This document shows positions 21,821 through 33,129 of a stretch of 64,000 nucleotides of DNA, piece by piece. The notes under the pieces were generated by a model. It saw only the letters and a program-made list of their open reading frames with translations, was not told the origin of the DNA and searched no databases. Origin of the DNA: Triplophysa rosa (lineage: Eukaryota; Chordata; Actinopteri; Cypriniformes; Nemacheilidae); the NCBI RefSeq assembly GCF_024868665.1, contig NC_079891.1, forward strand, positions 21,113,651-21,177,650. Direction: 5' to 3'. The translations under genes and the position numbers were made by a program. Position 1 is the stretch's first letter; every line of letters starts with the position of its first letter.

Positions 21821-23574
21821 GTCTAACCAAATTCACGGAAGGCTCCAACTAAGTTTACTACGCAAACTGCTATCCAATCATAGCAGTGGGCGTTTACGTT
21901 CAAGTCTTCAATGTGGCACGCCCATTAAAACAGAGCGTTTGACGAGACTGTCTCAAAACCCGGGTAGAAAATAGCCTATTACAGTACTTATTGATTTTGA
22001 TGTTTTCGAAAACCACGCGAACGCCATTAGTAGACCTCAGACAACAGTATAAAATAATAAAAACGGCCAGTTCAGCACACCTTTAAAAACTTCCAATGCA
22101 TAATTTCAGTCTAGTACACCTACAGCCTTTACATATAGGGTACACATACCAATACAATAAAATAAAGAAATAAATGTAAATTAAAATGAATAATTTTACA
22201 AAGGTCCACTTCAAACAAGAGAGAAAGAAGCACACACTCTTCACTGCCTTCTCATCTAGAAATGTAATTCCCCTTAGAAGTGATGTGTACACTTGTATGA
22301 TGACCGTTTGAACGCATCTGAACACAGGTATGCATTGACGGCTATGTAGGGAATCTATAAGTGGAGGCGTAGGGTAAGCTGCAGTGCTGACTTGCAGATG
22401 GAGACTATATTAGCTACATCTCATTTAGAATGCGGAGAGCCAGAACGTCAACCTGACTCTCAATCTGTGGTAATATAGGGCGCTTTGCACGCAACCTCTC
22501 GAACCCGCGGTGGAGTTTTCATGAACACACGAGGAGGAATAAGAGAGAGGGAGAGATGAATTTTGACTACCCTCGGGCAGTAATCTTCCTGCCTGGTCTC
22601 CCTCATTGAATGTGCAGACATTGCTTCTGCAAAGAGTCAGCTCATGTCAGACATGAATGCACTTAATTAATATACGGCTACGGCTACATCTCGGCAGAAG
22701 TGAGCTAAAGGCAGGGAATGCAAATACGTATACACACAAGATATTCAGGGTCTTACATGCCGTCACTTAAATAGGACGCACAATGGGGCTCAGAATAACA
22801 ACAGCAGAGGCACAATGTAGACTAACAAAATGCCGCACAACCCCACGAGCTTTGTATTGACGTTCCACTTATTATTCTACAATTAATGCTCCTCGGGGGG
22901 GAATTAGCCGGAAATCTCATTACTGCACAAAAACCATAACTTCACATGAGTGATGGTAAACAGTGCACGTTGCTTAGGGAGAGCTGATGACACCGACAGC
23001 TTCGCTTTTCATTCCTTATTGACACGCTGCACGCTTCCTGCACAAGTTGTCCAATCACAGCTCACAGCCCATAAATCATGTCGCGGGCATGAGAAAGCTG
23101 GTCCTGTCAATCGAGCGTGTGGGCTCAAAAGCAGGACATGTTTACATGTGCGCTGATGATCAAAGTAAAAAATGTCAATTTTTATGCATGACCTCTTCAG
23201 TCGTGTTTACATGTTATTTTACCTACAAGCGCTTTGATTATTCGCTTAGAATTGCAGTCGTTTTTACTGCAGTGTGGTTGATGTTCACTTGTTGCCCAAA
23301 CTGAGCAACACAGAATATTACATTTAAATGCAAAAGGCCTTTTTGTTGCGGCCATTAATATTTGCACGGAATGTAGCCTCTGGAAAATTTGCACCAACTG
23401 TAAACATGAGCTCCTGTAGCTAAACTCCCCAGAAGTGTGGCTTGTTTGTTCTATTATGCTTTCAAACCTGTGCATACTTGTAAATTAAATTGATTGATTC
23501 AATATTTTTTGTGCTTTTTAATATTACTTGTTTATTCTCTGTAGAACAGGAACATCACAAATAAGATGACTTTA
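21821..23574. other. No gene; unique-looking sequence
   Basis: No exon identified. 22380-22930 has balanced composition and several AT-rich homeodomain-type words but no repeat signature. The small frames at 22950-23304 are unsupported. 21825-22080 includes CCAATCA-type words upstream of a TTTAAAA and might be another degraded TTAA element. Confidence 0.3.
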
Positions 23575-23833
23575 AAGGAATAATTCAAAATGAAAATTAC
23601 GTCATCATTTACTCATGCTGTTGTCAATTTAAACATGTGTGATTTTCTTTCTTCCTTCTGCAAAACACAAAAGAAGATCATTTGAAAAATGTTGGTAACC
23701 AAAAAACGTTGGTCCCCATTGATAGACACAAAACCAATGCAAGTCAATGGGGACCAACGGTTTTCAAAATATTTTCTTTTGTCTTCTGCAGAAGAAAGAA
23801 GAATTTTCATTTCGAAGGTGAACTTTTCCATTT
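23575..23833. mobile_element. Cyprinid MITE, short copy
   Basis: It begins AAGGAATAATTCAAAATGAA with GTCATCATTTACTC and ends ATTTTCATTTCGAAGGTGAA plus CTTTTCC, in inverted relation. It also holds AAGAAGATCATTTGAAAAAT and two oppositely oriented GTCCCCATTG words. This is the same family as 13037-15223. Confidence 0.6.
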
Positions 23834-23980
23834 AGGTCACAGTTGCTTTTCACAGACAGCAGCGAGATTACATGGAAATGTACGTTTATCAAAACTTTTT
23901 CCTGCTAAAATTTCAACATTTTCAAAATGGTAAAAAAAGCTTTAAAAAAGCTAAAATGCCTATTAATATTTGCTATTAAT

Positions 23981-24322
23981 TAGGGATGTAACAATATATT
24001 ATTGATATTGTGTTATTGCAATAACAAAATTGTCTCGATATTATCATGGTCACATGACTGTATGAAACGATGGCCTAACATAGACAATGTTAGAAAAAAT
24101 TACAGATGTTACCTTTGGCAAGGTCCATCTGGTGCAATTATTTTATTTTATTCATTCATTCATTTCACGCATACCTCTAAGCAACAATTATGATTAGAGG
24201 ATAAAGAAAAGAGCATGCTTATGGCACGTTTCCAAGTCATCATTTTAAATATTGCAATAAATATCGCACGGTGTACTTTATTCCGAGTTATTATCGTACA
24301 GTAGGTTTTTGTTACATCCCTA
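23981..24322. mobile_element. hAT-type MITE (TAGGGATGTAACA termini)
   Basis: It starts TAGGGATGTAACAATATATT and ends with the inverted TGTTACATCCCTA. Internal sequence is rich in ATATTGCAATA-type words. No coding content, and no clean 8-bp duplication found. Confidence 0.55.
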
Positions 24323-24877
24323 TATAAGGAACACGTATTTGCTTACAGTTCGTTTGAAGTATGCAGATATTTATTGCATAATATTGTGTATATTTTCATC
24401 TGTAGCTTAAATATATCAAAGAGAATGGAAAAATGATGTGTGGAAGCCAACATTTGCTTTTAGTGCTCCCTGGGTAAACTTATATTCTTTGGCATTTTTA
24501 AGGTATGTTTGGCAAAAAAAGGCAAACTATAGCATTCGTCCTCCCCACTCACTGTGCTATAATGTAATGTTTAATGTAATTTTTGCCAAGTTAAAATTCT
24601 TACAAAAGCTGAAAATTTTCCAAAGTTGACCACTACTGTATGTCCACATTTTCAATTCAATTCGACTTATATGGTCATTAATGGCTATACATCATCATGC
24701 ATGTATTTCTGTATGGGCTGAAAGAGATCTCATCTCAGCAATGTCTACAATTAAATGGCAGAAATTATAATATGAACATTTCAAAATATTTCAAGATTTT
24801 CAAGATTCTTACATCCAGTATAGTGTTTCATTTGTGTTTATTTGATAACTTGTGTGTGTATTTTGTGTTCCTGACCA
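24323..24877. other. No gene recognised
   Basis: Unassigned. About 24647-24690 (TTCAATTCAATTCGACTTAT) resembles the start of a teleost repeat also seen at 47105 and 47945. Confidence 0.3.
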
Positions 24878-25013
24878 GGGATTTTGAGGAGAAATGTCAC
24901 AGAAAAAGTTGCTCTAAATGAAACATAATTTAAAACTTAATTTAAGGGATTTTGAGGAGAAATGTCACAGAAAAAGTTGCTCTAAATGAAACATAATTTA
25001 AAACTTAATTTAA
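24878..25013 (+). repeat. Exact 68-bp tandem duplication (two copies)
   Basis: The 68-bp unit starting GGGATTTTGAGGAGAAATGT is present twice head to tail (24878-24945 and 24946-25013), with no difference seen. It is either a recent duplication or an assembly duplication. Confidence 0.85.
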
Positions 25014-25454
25014 GCCTTGGTGTTGGCTTAGATCTTAATATTTTAGTGATTTTGCATCATTTCTCTTTGCTCGCAGCTATGCAGAAAGTGCTTTGGCAAT
25101 ACAAATGTTTAGTTTTTGTCATGGCAGTGAAGATTGCATAAAAACTGCAATGGGACTCAGAGGTGATATTAATGAAAGTGTAGAAGAGAGAAGTGAGTGT
25201 GTGCTTCATTGAGGCTGTGGGAAGGCCATGGGTCTGTGAGTGTGATGAATGCGTTACTGTGCAGTAGAGTCGGAGAGATGCAAATGTCCGACTGTGAAAG
25301 AAATAAAGCCAGTCAAGAGAGACATATGGAGCGACTTGTGAAGAACAGCTCCTCTCTCTTATCACAGAGAATGTGCACAGTCTCATTTTCTCTCTCTCGC
25401 TGTCTGATTGACTGACTAATATCTGCCGCTGACAGCAGTGTGTGCGCTTGTGTG

Positions 25455-25726
25455 TGTCAGAGAAATGCATATAAAGGGCATACAGGAGCAAACTGATGAA
25501 TAAATGCACAATTGCCCAAGGCGCCTATATAGCCTCAGGGAGAAAGAGAGGGAGAGAACGAGAGAGAGTCAGAGGAAAGAAGTGAAGAAAATGAATAGTG
25601 ACAGCTCCTGAAGAGGAAGACACGGAGTTAAAACAAGGATTACACAAGTCTGAGAGAAGATAAACACAAATACAAGCACACACACTGTGTGCAGACAAAT
25701 AATGCAATGATTGTCCTGAGGTAAGA
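25455..25726 (+). promoter_or_regulatory. Possible promoter and first exon
   Basis: TGCATATAAAGGG (about 25467) and CCTATATAGCC (about 25523) are TATA-like. They are followed by a purine-rich leader of about 180 bp and an ATG at 25709 with CTGAG|GTAAGA, a good donor at 25721. Only about four codons would be coding. No gene can be named and no downstream exon was found. Confidence 0.2.
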
Positions 25727-27242
25727 CAACGGGTGGTATCGGCCGTCTTTTTTCAAGAACATTGACATTTTAGTGATCGAAAAGATTTAAAGCGAGAAAA
25801 TACGAGAAATTGAGAGTGATAAGAGGGTTGCAAAACATTCTTGAATGGCAAGCAAGAGATGAGACTTACACCCCAAAATGGTAAACACAAATCCATGAAA
25901 AGGGTGAAAGAAAAGTTTACGTTGAGTTAAATTAATCTGCCCTTAAGTCATCTGTATGCCACTAAAAGTTGACAAAACTAATTTCTGATCAGATATGTGC
26001 ATTTAAAATGGACAGCCAAAAAATGGAATAAAATTTAATAGAAAATTTGTAAAATATTGATTACTTGATAGTACAAATGCTACCCAGAATGACAACATCC
26101 CTTCCCCTGTAACCAAATACTGTAGCAAAAGCAAACTCCTTTTGTCAAGCAATTTCATGGGGTTTTAAGAAAGAGAGTGGCAGGTTTCCCGTCCTCTGAA
26201 ACATTTCTGAACCCATTGGTCATTAAATTAAGAGCCATCCACCCATCCGCACTACGGTTTAAAAAGACAACTCCTGACTTTATTCTGATGACATTGGCTT
26301 TATACTGCTTAAATTATTCCTGGGGTTCAAACAATGCAGTGCTATTAATTATGCATTTAATTGCGACGCGCTAATGCATAGCAGCAAGCTGTCCCTATTT
26401 GCGCAGAATTCCCATCGCTGTGGATATGGGTCGGTCACTACTGCATGGCTATTAATTTACTGGGAAGAATACAATGGTAGGACAGAAACCCAGACAAAAG
26501 CTGTTTAGAGCAGCAGTGATTTTCACTTTGAATGTGTTGGTAATTGTATGATGGTGGTATTAGTGTTGGAGGTATGAGCAATTATTAAACTGCAGAAACT
26601 TACTTTATATACATGTTCGTCGCAGACGCTTTGTGATGACATGCTAAAAATCAGGGTGCACCAGAAGTTGTGATTGACTAAAGTTTCGAACTGCGACGTA
26701 TTTCCAGGTAAAACAAAATATTGAATGAGAAAAATGTGTGTGGCTTGTTTTTTCATTGCTAATTGATTGGACAGTTGGATGGTAGGGATTAACAGATGCT
26801 CGGCCCACTTTGTGTACTAGCAAAGTAAATAAAGTAAATAATGTATGTATAAGGACTTTAACTATGTAAATTACAAAGCATAAAAACTGAGATCTCTAAT
26901 CACTGAGATCACTTTTGTCTTGCTTCTTATATTATTTTCCTGAGAAACAGATCACACTTAGAGAGGATCTCAATGTCTTTATTCAGTCACACAATACCCA
27001 CACTCAAATAGCCATTAAAAAAGAATTCAAACATGACATTTTAGCTCTGTATGTCAGCAACTAATAAGGAAATAAACCTAAAATAAGTTTTCTCTGTGAA
27101 TTTAAGTCAGGAAAAAATACGCTATATTTGCACTTAAATGCAGGTTAACTGGTAAAATGAGACTCTGTCTGTAGTAAAAGTTTGAAAGTTTAAAACGTGC
27201 ATCAGCTGAATCTTAAAGAGGTGTGTTTTGGGACAGTTTTAA
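25727..27242. other. No gene; possible conserved non-coding block at about 26160-26480
   Basis: No exon recognised. 26160-26480 lacks repeat signatures and is rich in TAATTA, ATGCATTTAAT and CTAATGCAT words, which are typical of vertebrate developmental enhancers. That reading is inference from composition only. Confidence 0.25.
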
Positions 27243-27446
27243 AGAGTACATTCCTCAATATTTTTAAGGGCTTATTTTGGTTTATGGGTGTCCGACAACA
27301 AGTTTATGTACATACATGATGTAAAAATACTATTATTTCGTAATAATAAGCAGTTTTTATTACCTTACTTCTTGACTGACTCTCAAATGATTCGTTCCGC
27401 GATTCATCTGTGTAATCTCCGCCTTTCCGCCAGCGTAGTCTGATCT

Positions 27447-27617
27447 GATTGGTCAGATAGTGTAGTCTGCTGTGATTGGTCAGATGGTCTAGTCTGCTGT
27501 GATTGGTCAAATGGTCTAGTCTGCTGTGATTGGTCAGATGGTCTAGTCTGCTGTGATTGGTCAAATGGTCTAGTCTGCTGTGATTGGTCAAATGGTCTAG
27601 TCTGCTGTGATTGGTCA
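27447..27617. repeat. 27-bp minisatellite with CCAAT boxes, seven units
   Basis: GATTGGTCA recurs at 27447, 27474, 27501, 27528, 27555, 27582 and 27609, exactly 27 bp apart. Each unit carries ATTGG, an inverted CCAAT box as bound by NF-Y. The array sits about 100 bp upstream of the plus-strand ATG at 27718. Single equivalents occur in the related elements near 11917 and 49733. Confidence 0.85.
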
Positions 27618-27717
27618 AACGCGTGCATGTGTCAGCATGTGTCGCAAATGGACCGCCTATCATTACTGCTGTATTACGGTTTGCAGGTGGTTGGATATTA
27701 ACAGTGTATAGAGAGAG

Positions 27718-27790
27718 ATGGCGTCGATTTTACCTTACCAGTTCGAGCCCGAGTCTGACGAATCATTCTTTAATCCTTATACAGATGCCA
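27718..27790 (+). CDS. FEPESD first exon (P2X7-like N-terminus)
   Basis: ATG at 27718 opens MASILPYQFEPESDESFFNP and reaches GATGCCA|GTAAGA, a good splice donor after 27790. Without splicing the frame would run to a TAG near 27832. The same start (MASVLPY) is found at 49861, and a diverged frame-broken version (MFEPESD) at 14466-14589, so the exon is a conserved component of this element family. From memory the PYQFEPESD acidic start resembles teleost multi-copy proteins labelled P2X purinoceptor 7-like. No channel domain is present or expected in those. Downstream exons are not found within the element, so the product, if any, is incomplete. Upstream lies the CCAAT minisatellite. Confidence 0.5.
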
Positions 27791-28093
27791 GTAAGAAAAA
27801 GGACTGTTTTAGACACTTCTCTTGTAACAGTTAGTTATCACGGCATACAGTGTACGGTGTTCGTATCTTCAGATGTTATTATAACTATAGTACACCACGC
27901 AGTTCTTGAAATAAAGACTTTGCGAGTTAATATGGTTGAACACTTACATTAGCGCAACGAGTTTATAGCTAACGTTAGGTAAACAAACAGTAACAACCCC
28001 AAAAATAACGGTAACGTTAGCTAAACACAGACATGAGATAACGTCACACAAATTTAATTTTAAGTAAAGACAAAAATAAAGAGTCACACTTAC

Positions 28094-28369
28094 AGGTTGT
28101 GATTCGGTGGAGCTTACAGGTCCAAATAAAGTTGGTATTGCAACATCTTTTAAGGAAAGACGTTTAATGTATCCTGCAGTAAAGGCGCCAAGATTGATGA
28201 AGCAATCTTCGGTAAAATGACGCGCGCAAAGTAAAACGTTCGGTTTATACTCCTTTGGTGTCTTTTGAAAAATAAATAGTAACCATTTTTTCCTCAGAAG
28301 TTCTTCCTTTGGTAGTGAAAATAAGACTGACTTAGTTTCACTACATAGAACACAGCTTCGCTTAGACAT
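28094..28369 (-). CDS. THAP-domain protein, first exon
   Basis: ATG at 28369 (a second ATG lies three codons upstream at 28378) opens MSKRSCVLC and runs 92 codons to a GTAAGT donor at 28093. It holds a complete THAP signature: C-x2-C near the start, the basic/aromatic segment RKKWLLFIF, LLCARHFTEDCF supplying the second Cys-His pair, and AIPTLFG in place of the usual AVPTIF end. THAP domains are C2CH zinc DNA-binding modules found in P-element and Kolobok transposases and in domesticated host genes. A later exon with a catalytic core is not visible between here and the convergent exon at 27718, so the gene is probably truncated by internal deletion. The exon itself is uninterrupted. Confidence 0.7.
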
Positions 28370-28657
28370 GATGCACACGTCACGAACGAGCTAGTACAGT
28401 GTTTGGGGAGGAGAGAGTTAAGTTTTCGCAGTCAGTAGGCGGGGATTTTTCTAGTGACGTAGGTACATTGTGGTTAAAGATTCGGACAGGTCATGGCTTG
28501 TTCGCGTGATTCAGAGTCGATTACCTTTTTTATAAGCTAATAACTTTGTTATTCGTTCACCTTCGGATTTACAACTTGGCAGATTGCTTACATTCAAACA
28601 CGGCAAAATTAAACACTTCATGAAATGTATTTTTTATGATCTCGAGGAATGTACTCT

Positions 28658-30179
28658 TTAATAGTTTTGTGTATGGGTGGCATTTTGGGAAGAAGGCTTG
28701 CTAATGCGACTTGTCTTTCATTTTGTCTAATTTGTCATTAATTTACTCTGTGCTGTGAATGTCTTTTGAGATGACTGCATTTAAATGTATTCATAAAGTC
28801 TCAGCATCCACATGCAATTAGTAGAAGAGAATTGGAGGTACTCTCAGGGGGGGGGGGGATGGGGGCTGGAGACAGACAAGACCACCAAAGTATAAAAAAT
28901 GCATGTTGCCATGGTGATTTGAATATTTAAAATAGTCAGAAATTTCATTTGCATGTATTGTGCATATTCAAGTTCTGAACTGCTTGCCTAGGAGACTGGA
29001 AAGAATAGATGTAGCAGAAGCTGAGTGTGTGTTGAGGCATGTGGAAAATTGGATGATTTACGGTACAATTTACAAAAATAAAATCAGTCCTATCCATACT
29101 AACCTCTTACAGTTTTTCTAATTTCCAGCTGTTTTCAAATCAGTTTCATTGCATACGACCTGCATAGGAAGCTACTTTCTATGCCTGCATCCTAACTCAA
29201 ATGGAATCTCATAATCTGATCTGAAATACTGTATATGGGAACAGCGTTTCAGCTTGACACCTAAAACAGTTTATTGCGGATGGACCACTAGTATTAAAAT
29301 GGATTGGAACACTGAATATGGTGACTCTAGAAAAGGATATCCCACCCTTCAAAAATTAACCAGTTGGCAAGTTGCAACTTAAGTACATTGCACATCGAGT
29401 CCGAAATTTGCATCCGAAATTTCCGCACGTTAAAAAATAAATACAACCTCACGTTGTGTCAATCACATTTACACACTGCCTCCGATATTTTCGTCCGTCA
29501 TAAAAAAAATCAGACTGGGTACGATTTTCTGCGTTTTTTGCATCCATAGCAAGCATTTTGAGAGGCGTTTTGACAATTCAGAGACACCATACAAACGAGC
29601 GCCAAATACGAAAAAAAAACGCATACGAAATGTTCGGACTGTATGTGCAAAGACCTTTACTGTGTGTCCAAATTCGCATACTGTCCATCTTAAATAGGAC
29701 TCAAAATTAGAACTAGTATGGCCCAAACCATAATGTAAAGTATTATCAGAGGTAACCATAAAAATAAAACTGCAGATCCAAGAACACTGAAGTTGCGGAA
29801 ATTGCCCACAACTCACCGTGAGAGGGCGAAGCTCTCAATGTGTAATTGAATTAATAAATGTAAGTATACAGTAAACATTACATTAAAATTAAAGAATGAA
29901 TAAATACTTAAATGCAAAGAAGAACTGCATTTTGAATTGTGTGACTGTTATTGATCACAATGTTTTCTACACAACAATGCATTAGTGTGTCTTATAGTGT
30001 GTATATTTCCGTTTTTCCCTAAAAATATGTAATTACATTTCCCCCCTGTTTTTCTCATAAATATGCAGTCGTTTTCTGAAATTTTACTGTTTTTGATCTT
30101 ATTTTAAAAAATCCATCTGTGAAAAACAGTAACATTTATGTGGAAAATCTGTAAAAAAGAACAGAAAATGTTTTACTAT

Positions 30180-30185
<6 letters not shown>
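28658..30185. other. No gene recognised
   Basis: A poly-G run lies near 28848. 29370-29660 contains CATCCGAAATTT- and GCATACGAAA-type words, suggesting a degraded DNA element. 30090-30175 has CTGTAAAA-type repeats. The minus-strand frame 29469-29816 is not supported. Confidence 0.3.

Positions 30186-30214
<29 letters not shown>
30186..30214. repeat. (TA)n microsatellite
   Basis: An uninterrupted TA dinucleotide tract of about 28 bp. Confidence 0.9.
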
Positions 30215-30420
30215 AACAACCCAATTTGGGTTAAGAGGTTAACCCAGCCCAGCTGGGTCAAAATAACCCAGCGCTGCGTTCGTCCCCTTTTGACCCAGCG
30301 CTGGGTTATTCCCTTTACCCAGCATGCTGGGTTGTTTTTTGACCCAAAATTTGGTTAAAAATGAACACAGTGCTGGGTTAACTTGAACGAAATATTGGGT
30401 TGAAAATTACACCATGGTCT
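30215..30420. repeat. AACCCAGC repeat cluster (CACTA-like end)
   Basis: A dense run of AACCCAGC, GCTGGGTT and GACCCAGC in both orientations, like the ends of 2791-5183. Boundaries and partner end are not found. Confidence 0.5.
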
Positions 30421-30953
30421 TTCAAACAGAAAATAATAATTTACATTTTAAAAAATATTTGTATTTTATTATTATTATTTAAATTATTATTAATATATGT
30501 GTGAAAACACCCCAAAACAGAGAAACATCCACAAAATTGAACATTGTTTGTGCTTGGGTCTTTTTTATTTCAAGAAATTGTTTTTAAACTGCCTTTTCAG
30601 CATGCTTTAAGATGTGCTGAACACAAGAACCGTTCAAAAGAAAAGACATGGTCAGGTTGTATAATATATAATAGTTTGTCAATAGAAATAATTTAAAATC
30701 TCAGTAGCTCAAAATAAACGGAACAGGGAAATTCAATCGTGTCTTGATCGCAGGTATTTAGCCATGTTGGTACTGATCTGATCTGGTTACTGCTCTCACT
30801 TGATATTGGCTGTTACACACCGACTAAACTATCAAAATTATGAAAGAAAGTTTTCCTTATCCCAGGAAAATTCACATTTCGTTGTTTTCCCCACACACTT
30901 CTGTTATGAGCACCGATAACGGGGAGGTAGAGTGATATCAATCAGCGAACCTT
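30421..30953. other. No gene recognised; upstream flank of the Gypsy remnant
   Basis: AT-rich. No LTR matching the 3' side of the Gypsy element was found here. Confidence 0.3.
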
Positions 30954-32084
30954 ATGAACATGTTTAACCTGCATTCAATAGGAGGAACAAAAACCGGGAC
31001 TTTAGCTACTGCTGCAAACTGCCCTGCTGCAACTACAACATGTAGGAAGTGTAAAAAGACTGGACATTACGCTAAAGTGTGCCGTTCACAATCAAACTCG
31101 CACGAGTTTCGTGAAATTGATTTACCTGAAGTAACTGTTCTGTACACAGAATATCCAGCTCGTTCTCCCAGCATTACAAGTGCAGTAACAATATCTACTT
31201 CTGCAGACCAGGCTTGTGTTGTGAATTTGGTGGTTGACAACGGGTCTTCTGTTTCTATCTTGCCTCACAGCACTTACGCCTGCCATTTCAGTGATGTTAC
31301 ACTGTCACAACCGACAGCCAGGCTTATGACTTACTCAAAAGCTCAAATTCCAGTACTTGGGTGTTTGTCAGCAGATGTTTCGTTACATGGTCACAGAGTT
31401 CCCGCTACATTCTTCATTGTGGACAAAGGTACACCGCTAATGGGAAAGGACCTCATGTCTTTACTGCATGTGAGGATTGAGGACAATCAAGTACTGCCTC
31501 CTCATTCCCCTTCTGAGCTTGCTTCTCCTGTGCCAGTGTTACAGTGCACTGTTGCTGATCTAACTGAGTTCGGATGCGTTAGAAACTTCATACACCGTGT
31601 AAAACTGGATAAAACTGTTACACCGGTACGCCAAAAACTTTGCCGCCTGCCACTCTCTGTTTGCAGTGCTGTGTCAGAAGAATTACAGCTCTTACAAGCA
31701 GCTGGGGTGATAGAACACATCGACGCTTCTGCATGGGTCTCACCAATTGTTGTTACACAGAAGAAGTCTGGAAAAATCAGGATGTGTGATGACCTCAGAG
31801 AGCCAAACAAAGCAGTAATCGTGGACTCTTTTCCATTGCCACACATGGATGAATTACTCGCTGCTCTAAAAGGTTCAACTGTTTTCACTGCTGTTGATTT
31901 GTCTAATGCTTACTACCAAGCACCACTGCATGAGGACAGTCGTGATCTAATGGCTTTCATTACTCATGATGGACTGTACCGATTTTGCCGTGTTCTGCCG
32001 TTGCCAACAGATGATGTCTGTCATCCTTGCTGGCTTGTCAGGGGTCGGAAATTATCTGGACGATATCATCATCCACGGACGTGA
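30954..32084 (+). pseudogene. Ty3/Gypsy gag end, protease and RT N-terminal half
   Basis: It begins inside gag. A zinc knuckle CRKCKKTGHYAKVC (residues about 35-48) is followed by the aspartic protease motif VVDNGSSVSILP (around residue 95), where the usual DTGS or DSGS is DNGS. Then come the RT fingers and palm: GVIEHIDASAWVSPIVV, KKSGKIRMCDDLREPNK and FTAVDLSNAYYQAPL with the first catalytic Asp. After LYRFCRV the sequence loses the FGL..AP..FQ segment and shifts frame near 31985-32030. The rest of RT continues in another frame. The ATG at 30954 is simply the first in frame, not a natural start. A remnant of polyprotein processing and cDNA synthesis functions, not active. Confidence 0.8.
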
Positions 32085-33129
32085 CATGGCTTCGCATGAC
32101 AAAACACTTCAAGCGGTCTTACAGCGCCTAGACGCGGCCGGCTTACAACTCAACAAAGACAAGTGTCATTTCCGACAAACCAGCCTGCTGTTCTTAGGAC
32201 ATACAGTGTCAGCAGAGGGTCTTCGACTGGATGAGTCCCAAGTACAGGCCATACTCAATGCTCCTGCACCTTCTGATGCATCTACTTTACGCTCCTTACT
32301 TGGACTTATGTCATGGTACAGTAAGTTCCTCCCTGATTTTGCCACTGTTGTAGCTCCAGTGCGTACATGCCTGCAAGTTCCAAATGGATTCAGCTGGTCA
32401 GAGGAAGCTGAACAAAGCTTGAGCAAAATTAAACAATTGCTTGCAAACAGCCCTTCTTTGGCATTATTTGACCCTGAAATGCACACCGTTGTCTCCACAG
32501 ATGCTTCCGATTATGGTCTGGGCGCCGTGCTCTCCCAAGTCAGTCCAGATGGCATTGAACGTACTGTAGCCTTTGCTTCACGCACACTGTCTGCTGCTGA
32601 GCGTAAATATGCCACTGTAGAAAAAGAAGCGCTTGTATGCGTGTGGGCCGTTGAGAGGTGGCGTACTTACCTCTGGGGCCGCCGTTTCACTCTACGTACA
32701 GATCACCAGGCCCTCACACCCTTTCTTACCACTAAAGGTGTTGGCCGTGCTGGACATCGTGTAGCAAGATGGTCTGCATGTCTACTGCCATTTAATTATG
32801 ATGTGGAATACAGTCCAGATTCCCAAAATGCTTCTGCTGATTATTTGTCACGTGTGCCCCTGCCTGCTTCTTCAACAGACAACACTGTTGTTTTAGCCCA
32901 TGATGATGATGAGGATGATGTGGAGGAGTATGTTGCGTTTTTGTTTGCCTCCTGTAATTCCTTGTCTGTGGCTGATGTTGATGTTGCATGTGCTGCTTGC
33001 CCTGTACTAACCCAGCTTCGTACACAGATTTCTGTTGGTTGGCCTCCTTCATCGAACGGACTGAATGCTGAATTGCTGCCGTGGAACTGTCTGTTAAAGA
33101 CAACTTTGTCTTCCGAGGCTCACGACTGA
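31966..33129 (+). pseudogene. Ty3/Gypsy RT C-terminal half and RNase H
   Basis: The frame continues RT with MMSVILAGLSGVGNYLDDII (catalytic YLDD), then FLGHTVSAEGLRLDESQV and LRSLLGLMSWYSKFLPDF, the usual RT thumb/connection. RNase H follows, with VVSTDASDYGLGAVLSQ (first Asp), RKYATVEKEALVCVWAVE (Glu) and LRTDHQALTPFL (Asp), so its catalytic residues are kept. The product would remove RNA from the hybrid. The frame ends at 33129 through a shift; integrase continues in the frame of 33081. Real homology starts at about 32007. Confidence 0.85.

Larger units (their letters stand above)
27243..28657. mobile_element. TTAA-flanked THAP/FEPESD element (Kolobok-like), copy 2 (best preserved)
   Basis: It is bounded by TTAA at 27239-27242 and 28658-28661. 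Termini AGAGTACATTCCTC and inverted GAGGAATGTACTCT match over 14 bp apart from one base at the inner edge. From left to right it holds a CCAAT-bearing minisatellite, a plus-strand exon with FEPESD, a short middle with no recognisable catalytic core, and a minus-strand THAP exon. Two promoters facing inward would give convergent transcripts. Kolobok is the best-fitting superfamily because of TTAA plus THAP. Confidence 0.75.

Noticed and set aside
25057..25509. 150-codon minus-strand frame
   Set aside because: No start context, splice sites or recognisable motifs; low-complexity Ser/His/Thr composition. Treated as chance.
27447..27617. Regular spaced repeats considered as a CRISPR-like array
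   Set aside because: Units are contiguous at 27 bp with no unique spacers, and this is vertebrate DNA.
27304..27663. Minus-strand frame with TNHSRLDHL repeats
   Set aside because: It comes from the 27-bp CCAAT minisatellite, which is better explained as promoter repeats of the plus-strand exon.
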